From: Alicyclobacillus hesperidum
GTDB lineage: Bacteria; Bacillota; Bacilli; Alicyclobacillales; Alicyclobacillaceae
Reading direction: 5' to 3'
DNA: 64,000 bases
Assembly (NCBI RefSeq): GCF_900107035.1
Contig: NZ_FNOJ01000012.1
Coordinates: forward strand, 1-64,000
Both the position numbers and the translations under genes were made by a program. The stretch's first letter is position 1; each line of letters starts with the position of its first letter. A model generated the notes under the pieces. It had not been told where the DNA came from. It saw only the letters and a list, made by a program, of their open reading frames with translations, and did no database searches. This document shows, piece after piece, positions 51,548-60,436 of the stretch.

Positions 51548-53884
51548 TCATGCCAATCGGTTCAGGCTGATCTCGAAAGACGAGCCGCGGCCTATGGCTT
51601 CAGAAACCGTCCCATCGCGCCAGTGCATGCGAATTAGGCACTCCTCGTCCGCCTGCCCATAACCATCGTGGGTCGCATTCGCTCGCACGAGCACGTGGTC
51701 TGGGTGAAATTCCGCCGTGAGTTGGCGATCCCGATAGCGCCCCTCGCGATAGGCAAACGTCAACCCATCGTCCTCATAAAGGCGCCCTTCCCCAACTTCG
51801 CCCGCCTTACCCTCGTATATTTCCAAGGCCAGCTGACCGGGGCGATTACTCTCGCCGAGATCGACCGGAATGATGGACCCTGCTCGGACAAAAAGCGGTA
51901 ATGTGGCAAGCGGCGCATCGACCAAGACGTGCCGCCCCCCTTCAAGGTGTTCACCCGTCCAGTAGTTCACCCACGTTCCCGCTGGCAGATAGACGGCTCG
52001 ACAGCGCAGATCTGGACGACACACAGGAGCGACGAGGATATCGCAGCCGACAAGAAATTGATCGTCAAGGTTGTAGGTCGCGGGATCGTCAGGATATTCG
52101 AGCACCAGCGGCCGCATGATGGGAACGCCTGTTTCACTTGCTTCCCGGAACAACGTGTACTGGTATGGCAAGAGTCGATAGCGAAGGCGAATATACTTGC
52201 GCACGATGTGCTCAATGTCTTCGCCAAACGACCAGGGCTCCTGACGCAGCGTCTCCAGAGCGCTGTGGTTGCGGAAAAACGGGAAGAACGCGCCCATCTG
52301 GGTCCACCGTGCCAGCAATTCACCGGTCGTATGATGCGCGAATCCCCCGACGTCCGGGCCGCCAAACGCAATACCGGACATCCCCATGTTTAAGACCATC
52401 GGGATAGCCATCGCCATGTGTTCCCAGAAGCTGCGATTGTCTCCGGTCCACACTGCCGCATACCGCTGTACGCCACTGTACCCCGCGCGCGTCAGAAGAA
52501 ATGGGCGCTCGCCGCCGAGTTTTTCGGCGAGTCCTTCGTATGTCGCTTTCGACATCAGCATGCCATACAAATTGTGCAATTCCCTGTGCGTGCGCGGATA
52601 ACCGTTGTTGCGGTGCATCACCTCGATATCCATCGTCTTCGTCTCGTTGAAGACGGCCGGCTCATTCATGTCGTTCCAGATGCCGCGAATGCCTCGTTGC
52701 AAGTAGAAGTCGTGTTGATCCGCCCACCAGCGCCCAACGCGATCGTCCGTGAAATCAGGAAACGCACTCGGCCCCGGCCACACATCGCCGATAAAGATGT
52801 CGCCTTCGACCGACTTGCAAAACACGTCGTTGGCGATCCCGTCGCGATACACGTGATATTCTGGGTCTCGCTTGACCCCCGGATCGACAATGGTCACGAC
52901 GTTAATGCCCATGTCCCGCAGTTCGTCGCACATCTGTTGCGGATTCGGAAACCGATTTCGATCAAACGTAAACACGCGATAGCCGTCCATATAGTGAATA
53001 TCCAAGTAAATGGCATCCAGCGGGATCTCCTTGTCTTGAAACGTATGCGCTAATGCCAATACTTCGTCCTGCGTCTCGTAACTGTACCTAGACTGGTGGT
53101 AGCCCATAGCCCAACGCGGTGGCAACTCTATGCGCCCCGTCAACCGCGTGTATGCCGAGATCACATCTTTAAGCGTCGGCCCTGCAAACAAATAGCAATC
53201 AAAGCCGCCCGTCGCGGCCGACACCTCGTAGGCGGGAAAGCGCGATCGAAAATCGAACTTCGTCTTGCCTGGATTGTCGAGGAATAGGCCCGACGCAACG
53301 CCCGCATCAAAGCGAATGACGAATGGAATGGAGACGTACAAGGTCTCTATTTCTGGAACATGCGGGGCATACACGTCCGAGTTCCACATCGTGTAGGCTT
53401 CGTGACGCTTATCAAGACCCCCTGCTTCCTCCCCGAGCCCATAAAAACGCGTGGCCGGGGCCGCTTGCAACACGGCACCCACACCGCCTGTGGCCGGTGA
53501 AAACAGTTGCATCCCTGCCGCAGTCACGCTGCCCCTGCTATCGGTGACGTCAAACTTGCCAAGTTGCCGGTCAATCCTTACCGTCCACGACTCGAGGCGA
53601 AGTGTGACCTCCTCATCCGTCTCCTCGACGGCACACCTGCCTGCCCTAGACTGCACTGCATCCGGCAGCACCGCGACGGTGGAAGCAGGAATATGTCCAC
53701 TGTCGTCACACAATACCAAACGCAGGATGTCGTTTGAGATGGCCTGTAACGCCAATTTGCGCTGTCCCAGCGTCAGCGTGACACCCCAGTCATGCGCATG
53801 CCATCCCCCCAAAGGTGCAAGTGCTCGCTCTGCGAGCACCGGTTGTTTCACTCGATCCGGTTTGATCGATTCACTTGTCTGCAT
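51548..53884 (-). CDS. Alpha-glucosidase, GH31
   Basis: A 778-residue GH31 enzyme that releases glucose from alpha-linked oligosaccharides. It has an N-terminal beta-sandwich (to about 250), a barrel with nucleophile Asp405 (GIWNDMNEP) and acid/base Asp482 (WTGDNRSFW), and C-terminal beta domains. No signal peptide, so it works inside the cell on imported maltodextrins or isomaltose-type products. GAGGTG precedes the ATG. Last gene of malE-malF-malG-malR-cyclomaltodextrinase-GH31 operon. Confidence 0.92.
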   Translation of the reverse strand: MQTSESIKPDRVKQPVLAERALAPLGGWHAHDWGVTLTLGQRKLALQAISNDILRLVLCDDSGHIPASTVAVLPDAVQSRAGRCAVEETDEEVTLRLESWTVRIDRQLGKFDVTDSRGSVTAAGMQLFSPATGGVGAVLQAAPATRFYGLGEEAGGLDKRHEAYTMWNSDVYAPHVPEIETLYVSIPFVIRFDAGVASGLFLDNPGKTKFDFRSRFPAYEVSAATGGFDCYLFAGPTLKDVISAYTRLTGRIELPPRWAMGYHQSRYSYETQDEVLALAHTFQDKEIPLDAIYLDIHYMDGYRVFTFDRNRFPNPQQMCDELRDMGINVVTIVDPGVKRDPEYHVYRDGIANDVFCKSVEGDIFIGDVWPGPSAFPDFTDDRVGRWWADQHDFYLQRGIRGIWNDMNEPAVFNETKTMDIEVMHRNNGYPRTHRELHNLYGMLMSKATYEGLAEKLGGERPFLLTRAGYSGVQRYAAVWTGDNRSFWEHMAMAIPMVLNMGMSGIAFGGPDVGGFAHHTTGELLARWTQMGAFFPFFRNHSALETLRQEPWSFGEDIEHIVRKYIRLRYRLLPYQYTLFREASETGVPIMRPLVLEYPDDPATYNLDDQFLVGCDILVAPVCRPDLRCRAVYLPAGTWVNYWTGEHLEGGRHVLVDAPLATLPLFVRAGSIIPVDLGESNRPGQLALEIYEGKAGEVGEGRLYEDDGLTFAYREGRYRDRQLTAEFHPDHVLVRANATHDGYGQADEECLIRMHWRDGTVSEAIGRGSSFEISLNRLA

Positions 53885-53937
53885 GTCTGCACCTCGTCTC
53901 TAGCATTCACTCCGTGTCGGGCGTTCTTCGCGCCCGC

Positions 53938-55656
53938 TCATCGCCAAACTGTAATTGCACAACCTTCGCTGAATGCCAAAGCCTGCTCGCCTTGCGCAAC
54001 ATAGGGCTCTGTTTGTTCAGCGAAAAGGACCCTGGCCGTTTTCGGTATTCCCGCTCCAAGGCGGTCGATCGCCGCAAACTGAACCCACACGCGCTCCCCC
54101 GTTTGCCCTTCGCGGACATAGCGCAACAAGCCGGGTTCCGCACACTCCACCCGCATGAGCCCACCCGCCAAGGCCGGTTCCGAGAGTCGCAGCTTGACCA
54201 ACCGCTTGACAACGTCAAGCAACGCCTTGTCCCGGCGGTCGTCGTCCCAAACCATGCCTCCGCGGCACAGCGGATCGGCCCCACCTTGCATGCCGATCTC
54301 GTCGCCGTAGTAAATCATCGGAATCCCCGGAGCCGTCATCAGCAACGCCATGGCCTGCACGACAGCCGCAACCGATCCGCCGGCCAACGTTCGTATCCGC
54401 TCGGTGTCGTGGCTTCCTAACAAATTGAGCATCGCGCGTTGGGCTTGCGCGGGATAAGCAAATTGCCAGTCCGTGACGCGCTTTGCGAACTCGTCCTCCG
54501 TTACCCTGCCGCGTACAAACAAGTCGAGGATGCACTCGCGCAGCGGATAATTCATGACGCCGTCGAATTGATCTCCTTGCAACCAGGGCAAGCTGTTGTG
54601 CCATACTTCGCCGATGATCAAGGCATCCGGTTTTAATCGCTTGATCGTTTCGCGAAACTTCCGCCAAAAGACGTGATCGATCTCGTTGGCAACATCCAAC
54701 CGCCACCCGTCGATGTCGCACTCTTCCAGCCAATATTCGGCCACCTTGAGCATGTAGCGCTCGACCTCTGGATGAGCGAGGTTGAGCTTTGGCATATTGC
54801 GCAATTTGGTCGCGAACGTCTCATAATTGACCGCTTCGGTGTCAATCTCATCGCCCTCGATAAAAAACCAGTCCCAATAGCGAGACCTGCGGCCATTGCG
54901 AATGACATCCTGAAACGGCCGAAAGGAATATCCGCAATGATTCAACACGGCGTCGAGCACGACGCGCATCCCCCGCGCATGTGCATCAGCCACCAAAGCC
55001 CGTAAATCGTCCTTGGTACCAAACTGCGGATCGATCTCAAAGTAGTCCGCTGTATCGTACTTATGGTTCGATCCCGCCCGGAAAATGGGGGTTAAGTAGA
55101 TAAGGCGAATCCCTAATTCATGCAGGTAATCGAGTCGCTGCCGGATGCCTGCTAAATCGCCGCCGTGAATGCTGGTGGAAGTGGGCGTGTCGTACCAACC
55201 ACACGCACCATCCGGTGTCAGCAGCGGATTGCCGTTTGCAAAACGCTCGGGGAAGATTTGATATGCTACCGTTTGATCCACCCAATCCGGTACGGTAAAG
55301 ACATCGCGCTTGCAAATGTACGGAATATAAAAGGGCACCGCTTCATCACGCTCGCGCGCCCACCCCATCTCTCCGAACCACTGTGATACGTTCTCAGCCA
55401 AAACAACCTCAAACGCGTATTTCAAGCGCCGTGTCGGCACCGGCACATCCGCGACAAAGTAGTCAAAGTGTGTACCTTGCCCCGCGCCTTGCATGGTCAG
55501 TACGTCGGTGTAAGTGGTCTCATACTTATCTCCGTAATGTACCCTTATCTCCTGCATCCGGTAAGGCCTATGCACCTGCACAACAAGGCGGACAACCTTT
55601 TGCCCAAGCGGGTACGCAAAGGGATTATTTGACTGATGCTGTAAACCAATGTCCAT
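53938..55656 (-). CDS. Cyclomaltodextrinase/neopullulanase-like GH13 enzyme
   Basis: A 572-residue intracellular GH13 enzyme with an N-terminal CBM34-like domain (about 1-115). Catalytic residues are Asp321 (DGWRLDVANE), Glu350 (IIGEVWHN) and Asp417 in the intact LLGSHDTER region IV; region I is VVLDAVLNHCG. It probably opens cyclodextrins and cleaves maltodextrins or pullulan fragments after import. GGAGATG precedes the ATG. It lies between the regulator and GH31 genes, 13 bases after malR. Confidence 0.92.
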   Translation of the reverse strand: MDIGLQHQSNNPFAYPLGQKVVRLVVQVHRPYRMQEIRVHYGDKYETTYTDVLTMQGAGQGTHFDYFVADVPVPTRRLKYAFEVVLAENVSQWFGEMGWARERDEAVPFYIPYICKRDVFTVPDWVDQTVAYQIFPERFANGNPLLTPDGACGWYDTPTSTSIHGGDLAGIRQRLDYLHELGIRLIYLTPIFRAGSNHKYDTADYFEIDPQFGTKDDLRALVADAHARGMRVVLDAVLNHCGYSFRPFQDVIRNGRRSRYWDWFFIEGDEIDTEAVNYETFATKLRNMPKLNLAHPEVERYMLKVAEYWLEECDIDGWRLDVANEIDHVFWRKFRETIKRLKPDALIIGEVWHNSLPWLQGDQFDGVMNYPLRECILDLFVRGRVTEDEFAKRVTDWQFAYPAQAQRAMLNLLGSHDTERIRTLAGGSVAAVVQAMALLMTAPGIPMIYYGDEIGMQGGADPLCRGGMVWDDDRRDKALLDVVKRLVKLRLSEPALAGGLMRVECAEPGLLRYVREGQTGERVWVQFAAIDRLGAGIPKTARVLFAEQTEPYVAQGEQALAFSEGCAITVWR

Positions 55657-55668
55657 CGGGTCATCTCC

Positions 55669-56694
55669 TTACCCATTGCGCGCTGCGGCGTGAGCGCCGC
55701 AGGAATAGCGAATGACCAACTCAAAGTCTACGATTTCCGAAATGTAAGCCGGGCTCCCCGACTCGATCTGTTTCAATAGCAGTTCGGCACAACGCACCCC
55801 TAGTTCATGCATGTTGACACGGACGCTCGTCAACGCGGGATTGGCCAATTCCGCTAAGCGAATGTCATTAAACCCGACAATCGCCAACTCCTCAGGCATG
55901 CGAAAGCCGAGTTCAGCCGCAGCGCGCATGCCGCCAAACGCGAGAACGTCATCGGATGCAAGCACTGCCGTCGGACGATCCGACATCGCCAAGAGCCGCA
56001 TCATGCCCAGATAACCGCCTTGTTCAAGGAAAAAGCTCGATACTTCAAGTCTTGGATCCGGTTCAATCCCCGCCTCCAGCAGTGCATTGCGATAGCCTGT
56101 AACGCGGTCAATCGTAACCACCATTTCGGAAGCGCCGCCAAGAAAACCAATGCGCCGGTGTCCGAGGTCGATTAAGTGTTTTGTGGCGCAGTGTGCGGCC
56201 TTCACATTGTCGTTGTTCACCCAACTCACAGGAATCGGATCAGCAGGACGGCCGAGTAGCACAGCCGGGAACTTCTGGTCAGACACGCGGCGCAATACCG
56301 GATCGCCCGGGCGCGTGCCCAAGAGCAACAGCCCATCGACACGCCGACCACGCACCATGCGATCGACGACCTCTTCCTCGTCGCGAGCAGACGTCGAGAG
56401 CACCGTATCGACGCCGTGCTCGCGCGTCACTTCGGACACCCCGCTCATCCACTCGGCAAAGAACGGGTTGACGAAAAACTGATTCATCGAGGGGGGAATC
56501 AAGATCCCGATAGCGCCAGTGCTATTGGTCACCAATCCGCGTGCAAACACGTTTGGATGGTAATCGAGTTGTTCGAGAGCCTCGCGCACACGTCGCTTTG
56601 TCTCTTCCGATATCCGCGACGAATTCGAGAGCACCCGCGATACAGTCGACGGTGACACATTGGCCAAGCGTGCTACATCTTTGATGGTAGCCAT
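55669..56694 (-). CDS. malR: LacI-family regulator of the maltodextrin operon
   Basis: A 341-residue repressor with the HTH ATIKDVARLANVSPSTVSRVL, a hinge helix (HPNVFARGL) and an effector-binding domain of the MalR/CcpA-like type. It lies inside the operon it probably controls, an arrangement that gives autoregulation. The palindromes TGCAAACGTTTGCA (malE promoter) and TGTGCAAACGATTGCACA (amylopullulanase) are the likely sites; LacI-type operators have such a CG-centred symmetry. GAGAGGGG lies before the ATG. The inducer is probably maltose or maltodextrin. Confidence 0.85.
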   Translation of the reverse strand: MATIKDVARLANVSPSTVSRVLSNSSRISEETKRRVREALEQLDYHPNVFARGLVTNSTGAIGILIPPSMNQFFVNPFFAEWMSGVSEVTREHGVDTVLSTSARDEEEVVDRMVRGRRVDGLLLLGTRPGDPVLRRVSDQKFPAVLLGRPADPIPVSWVNNDNVKAAHCATKHLIDLGHRRIGFLGGASEMVVTIDRVTGYRNALLEAGIEPDPRLEVSSFFLEQGGYLGMMRLLAMSDRPTAVLASDDVLAFGGMRAAAELGFRMPEELAIVGFNDIRLAELANPALTSVRVNMHELGVRCAELLLKQIESGSPAYISEIVDFELVIRYSCGAHAAARNG

Positions 56695-56732
56695 GGCGTT
56701 GATCCCCTCTCAAAACACAAATTAGCTTGTCA

Positions 56733-57623
56733 TTATCCTTTCACCGATCCGGCGACCAAGCCGGTCGTCAAATACTTTTGCGCCAACGCGAACACGGCGG
56801 CGAGCGGAACGGCAGACAAAAGCGCCGCAGCGGCAAACTCACCCCAGTTCTTTGCGAACTGGCCGCTAATCAAATTGTACATGCCGACGCCGAGCGTGTA
56901 GTTGCTAGGCGACTGCAAAATGGTTCCCGCAAACAGGTATTCGCCGAATGCCCCGACGATCGTCAAGAAGAATATAACGACGAGCATCGGCAAACACAGC
57001 GGCAACTGTACGCGAATGAACCGTTGCCACGTGTTTGCACCATCGATCAGGGCCGCTTCGTCGAGTTCCTTCGGAATTGAATCCATGAACCCTTTTAACA
57101 ACCAGACGTTGAACGCGCTAGCCCCCAACATCACCAGAATATAGGATCCAAGATAGTCGATCATGTTCAATTTGGCGAGCGCAGAATAAAACGCCGCGAT
57201 CGACAGGATGTTCGGAAACATTTGTAACAACAAGAGCACCATTAAACCGTATTTACGCCCGTAAAACCGAAGTTTGGAAAACGCGAATGCGGACAGAGCC
57301 GTAATGAATGATTGGGCAATCGCGACCGTTAAGCCAACGAACAAGCTGTTGCGCACCCAAACGAGGAACTGGCCGCCTTGAAACAGCGCTCTGTAGTTCG
57401 CAAATGTCGCGTGTGCCGGGAAAAACGACACTGAGATGTACGAATTCGACGGATCAAATGACGCTGTGAAAACGAACCACATCGGGATGAGCACGACGAT
57501 GATGACAGCCCAGATAATGACGCGCGATATCCAAAGGCGCAACAGCTGCCCGGGCTGCAAGCCCCGCTTGCGCGGGCGCGGCGAGGCTCCCGCTTGTGAA
57601 AGACTGCCATGCGTGACCGCCAT
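56733..57623 (-). CDS. malG: Maltodextrin ABC transporter permease MalG-type
   Basis: A 296-residue permease with about six helices and the EAA loop ELDEAALIDGANTWQRFIRVQLPL. The N-terminal part has the basic-Pro-rich leader and the second membrane block, followed by LKGFMDSIPKELDEAA. The ATG at 57623 shares a base with the malF stop (TAATG) and has GGAGG upstream. It pairs with MalF. Confidence 0.92.
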   Translation of the reverse strand: MAVTHGSLSQAGASPRPRKRGLQPGQLLRLWISRVIIWAVIIVVLIPMWFVFTASFDPSNSYISVSFFPAHATFANYRALFQGGQFLVWVRNSLFVGLTVAIAQSFITALSAFAFSKLRFYGRKYGLMVLLLLQMFPNILSIAAFYSALAKLNMIDYLGSYILVMLGASAFNVWLLKGFMDSIPKELDEAALIDGANTWQRFIRVQLPLCLPMLVVIFFLTIVGAFGEYLFAGTILQSPSNYTLGVGMYNLISGQFAKNWGEFAAAALLSAVPLAAVFALAQKYLTTGLVAGSVKG

Positions 57624-58588
57624 TAGGAATCGACCTCCTGGAACGCCCCGGTGTAGCGCATCTGGAGCCAACTGATAAACGCGACGAGAATAAAGAGCAA
57701 AACAGCGATGGCAGAGCCGAGATCGTAACGGTTAAACGACAAGGTCATTTTGTATGCGGCTGAAGCCAGAATGTCAGTTTGCCCAAGGAACGGATTGTTC
57801 GAATTCGGTGGACCACCGCCAGTGAGCAGGTAGGTCGCATTGAAATTGTTAAAGTTGTACGAAAACGACGGAATTAACAGAGGCAAGGAAATACGCCAGA
57901 CAGATGGCATCGTCACGTACCGAAAGACCTGTGTCCAGGTGGCGCCGTCGATTTCCGCTGCCTCGTACTGATCCGTCGGGATCGACTGCAATGCACCTAG
58001 ACAAACCGTCATCATATATGGAAATCCAGCCCATACGTTTGCGATGATGATGGCCACGCGGGCCCATGTCGCATTGGTCAACCACGGAATGCGTGGCAAA
58101 CCGAAAACGCCGTGGAGAAGGCCATTGATCTGGCCGTATTGGTCGTTGAGCAGCCCCTGCCAGGCAAGCATTGTGATGAGCGTGGGAACGGCCCAGGGAA
58201 TGATGAGCAAGGTCCGATATAGCGTGGCTTCCCGCATATGTTTGTTATTTAATAACACCGCAAGTGCAAGCCCGACCAAGTAGCTGAAACCAGTGGCACA
58301 TAACGCGTAGACGATGGTCCAAATGAGCGTCGGTATGAACAAATTCGATAGCGGATCGTGCGGGTTGAGCAGCTCTTTATAGTTCTGCAGGCCCACGAAC
58401 TGATACGAAGTAAAGTGCATCTGATTAAAATTTGTAAACGAGATATAAATCGTATAGAAGATCGGGACAATACTTAAAACGCATATCGTCACGAGCGCCG
58501 GAGATAGATATCCGTACGCCACCCAATCCACTTTGCGGCGCCGCTTGCGAGCTACTGGTGTCGTTCCCGTCTGTGCAACAGCAGCCAC
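57623..58588 (-). CDS. malF: Maltodextrin ABC transporter permease MalF-type
   Basis: A 321-residue permease with about seven helices and the EAA motif YEAAEIDGATWTQVFRYVTMP. It lacks the large periplasmic loop of enterobacterial MalF, as usual in Gram-positive bacteria. The start is GTG at 58588 behind GGAGGTGGTACAC; longer frames upstream lack support. No ATPase gene is in the operon, so a shared ATPase such as an MsmX homologue elsewhere must energise it. Confidence 0.9.
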   Translation of the reverse strand: MAAVAQTGTTPVARKRRRKVDWVAYGYLSPALVTICVLSIVPIFYTIYISFTNFNQMHFTSYQFVGLQNYKELLNPHDPLSNLFIPTLIWTIVYALCATGFSYLVGLALAVLLNNKHMREATLYRTLLIIPWAVPTLITMLAWQGLLNDQYGQINGLLHGVFGLPRIPWLTNATWARVAIIIANVWAGFPYMMTVCLGALQSIPTDQYEAAEIDGATWTQVFRYVTMPSVWRISLPLLIPSFSYNFNNFNATYLLTGGGPPNSNNPFLGQTDILASAAYKMTLSFNRYDLGSAIAVLLFILVAFISWLQMRYTGAFQEVDS

Positions 58589-58612
58589 GTGTACCACCTC
58601 CAGATATAGCAA

Positions 58613-58638
58613 GAGCCGACCAGCGGGGCGGCCGGCTC
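58613..58638 (-). other. Intercistronic stem-loop between malE and malF
   Basis: GAGCCG and CGGCTC pair around a GC-rich loop just after the malE stop on the minus strand. There is no strong T-run, so it may protect malE mRNA or partly terminate, giving more binding protein than permease. Confidence 0.5.
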
Positions 58639-58661
58639 CTGAAACAAGCTGTCACGACGGT

Positions 58662-59942
58662 TTATCCTTGGGCCAAGATACCCTTTTGAATGTTTTGCAC
58701 AAAGTCCTTACCGCCTTGTTGCGGCGACACCTTTCCCGCGATGATGTTTTGCAGGATGGTGTCCGCTGTCCACACAGCTTGCATCTGTGGGATGTTCGGC
58801 ATCGGCACCGAGTTTTTCAAAGCCGTTGTGAACGCCTTAAATGCAGGATTGTTTTGTACGGCTGGCGATTTCTGTACACTCACAAGAGCCGGGATCTGTT
58901 GTGAATCCGAGAAGTACGTTTTTTGCGCACTCGCATTGGTCAAAGCCTGCACCAGACTCCAGTCCGCTGGCTGCGTCTTGCTTTCCTTGTTGACAAACGC
59001 CGTAATCACCCCGAGGAACGGAGTCGCAGGTTTGCCGTTTGGCAACGTCGGCCATGGCGTAATGCCGTAGTCGATCTTTGCCTTCTCGATGTCGCCGGTA
59101 TCCCACGGACCACTGACATACATGCCAATCTTGCCGGCCAAAAACTGCGCCTTGGCGATAGAACCGTTCACGCTTGGCGTCATCCACTTGTATTTGCTGT
59201 CCATGTCATGCATCAACGCATACGCTTTGACCGATCCGCTGTTGTCAAGGCCAATATCATTGGGATTTAACGTGCCGTTTGTATCCTTGAACACATAACC
59301 GCCCATACCGCCAATCAGCGCATAGTCAAAATATAAGTTTGCCTGATCATACATGAAGCCATGCGCATTCGCGTCCTTCACAAACGCAGCCCAGGTGGTC
59401 GGTGCTTGGGGCACCAATTTTTTGTTGTAGTACAGAGCCGCAACCTGCACAGAGACCGGAACAGAGTATATCGTGCCATTGACTTTCACGGCGTCCAAAG
59501 TATTTGCCGCATACGCTTTCGTATTGATAATGCCGTTTGGCACGGACGCCATCAGACCTTCTTCGGCGAACGTCCCGTTGTTGTCATGCGGCATGCCAAA
59601 CACAACATCGGGGCCTTTGCCCGTGCGCGCCGCCGTCGCGTAAAACTGAAATCCCTTAGGATTGGAGCTTTGGTCGACGACATTGACCTTGTCGCCATGT
59701 TGCTTTGCCCATGCCTGCGCAATTTTCTTGACATCGGTGAGCTGAGGACCACCGGCCCAAGACCAGACGGTGATGGTCTGCCCTTTGGGCAACGTGCTGG
59801 CGGCGCCAGTATCGGCTTGGCCTGTGCTGGTGTTTGCAGCATTGGCTGTGTTTGTGCCGCCGTTTGTGCCGCAACCGGCTAAAACGCCGCCGGCTAGCGC
59901 AAACGCCGCCACACTCGTCGTGACGATTTGCCACTTTTTCAT
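58662..59942 (-). CDS. malE: Maltodextrin-binding lipoprotein MalE-type
   Basis: A 426-residue extracellular solute-binding lipoprotein. The signal peptide ends in the lipobox LAGC (VLAGCGTNGG), then a short Thr/Asn/Ala linker and an SBP_bac_1 domain with TITVWSWAGGPQ, the GPDVVFGMPHD block and a tryptophan-rich ligand site. It captures maltose and maltodextrins for MalF-MalG. The start is the ATG at 59942 behind GGGGGAG with 7 bases; an upstream in-frame methionine has no such site. First gene of the operon. Confidence 0.92.
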   Translation of the reverse strand: MKKWQIVTTSVAAFALAGGVLAGCGTNGGTNTANAANTSTGQADTGAASTLPKGQTITVWSWAGGPQLTDVKKIAQAWAKQHGDKVNVVDQSSNPKGFQFYATAARTGKGPDVVFGMPHDNNGTFAEEGLMASVPNGIINTKAYAANTLDAVKVNGTIYSVPVSVQVAALYYNKKLVPQAPTTWAAFVKDANAHGFMYDQANLYFDYALIGGMGGYVFKDTNGTLNPNDIGLDNSGSVKAYALMHDMDSKYKWMTPSVNGSIAKAQFLAGKIGMYVSGPWDTGDIEKAKIDYGITPWPTLPNGKPATPFLGVITAFVNKESKTQPADWSLVQALTNASAQKTYFSDSQQIPALVSVQKSPAVQNNPAFKAFTTALKNSVPMPNIPQMQAVWTADTILQNIIAGKVSPQQGGKDFVQNIQKGILAQG

Positions 59943-59999
59943 CTCAAAACTCCCCCTTGAAATACACAATTCTTCTTTCCCTAGGACTGAACGAGATGA

Positions 60000-60045
60000 T
60001 GCAAACGTTTGCACGTAGTATACCGCTTACACAAGGCGCGATCAA
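60000..60045 (-). promoter_or_regulatory. malE promoter with MalR-type operator
   Basis: On the minus strand TTGATC (60040-60045) and TATACT (60017-60022) are separated by 17 bases. Three bases downstream of the -10 is the perfect palindrome TGCAAACGTTTGCA (60000-60013), covering the expected start of transcription. This is the same arrangement as at the gluconate promoter, and fits repression by the LacI-family protein in the operon. Confidence 0.8.
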
Positions 60046-60134
60046 GAGTCAATTTTGTCTTTCTATATCCACAAATCATTTTCATAACAGGTGTATGAAT
60101 AGCGCAATACCGTTTTACTGAGGAAGGCGCCTTC

Positions 60135-60152
60135 TGTTCAAACGTTACCACA
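60135..60152. promoter_or_regulatory. Possible auxiliary operator upstream of malE
   Basis: TGTTCAAACGTTACCACA matches the full site TGTGCAAACGTTTGCACA at 15 of 18 positions. Its centre is 137 bases from the main operator, close to a whole number of helical turns (about 13), which would suit looping. Weak evidence. Most of the remaining gap from 60046 to 60230 holds nothing else clear; a perfect GAAGGCGCCTTC palindrome lies at 60123-60134. Confidence 0.4.
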
Positions 60153-60288
60153 TGCACGAACGATTGATGGGTAACCCACAGGCAATGGGCACCCTGTGTG
60201 CCACGTTTCTTATATTCCTGCAACAACTGATACAATGACGATAGATGTGATGCTCCATACTGAAGGCGCAGTGCAGGAGGTTGCCAAA

Positions 60289-60435
60289 ATGTCACTTGAG
60301 CCATGGATTCGCGAATGTCTCGACTGCTTACACGCGATACCCACGTCCCCACTGGCCAGTATGACTGCGCAGGAATACCGCCAACGCCAAATGCTCAATT
60401 GTCCGCCCAACATACCAGTTAAGGAGAGACAGTAG
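60289..60435 (+). CDS. Small hypothetical protein (48 aa) ahead of pirin
   Basis: CAGGAGG precedes the ATG. The product (MSLEPWIRECLDCLHAIPTS, then MTAQEYRQRQMLNCPPNIPVKERQ) has three cysteines and no membrane segment. It ends one base before the pirin start region, whose ribosome-binding site lies in its last codons, so the two are coupled. A TACAAT (60231-60236) with a weak TTCTTA -35 may be the promoter. Family not recognised. Confidence 0.55.
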   Translation: MSLEPWIRECLDCLHAIPTSPLASMTAQEYRQRQMLNCPPNIPVKERQ

Positions 60436-60436
60436 G

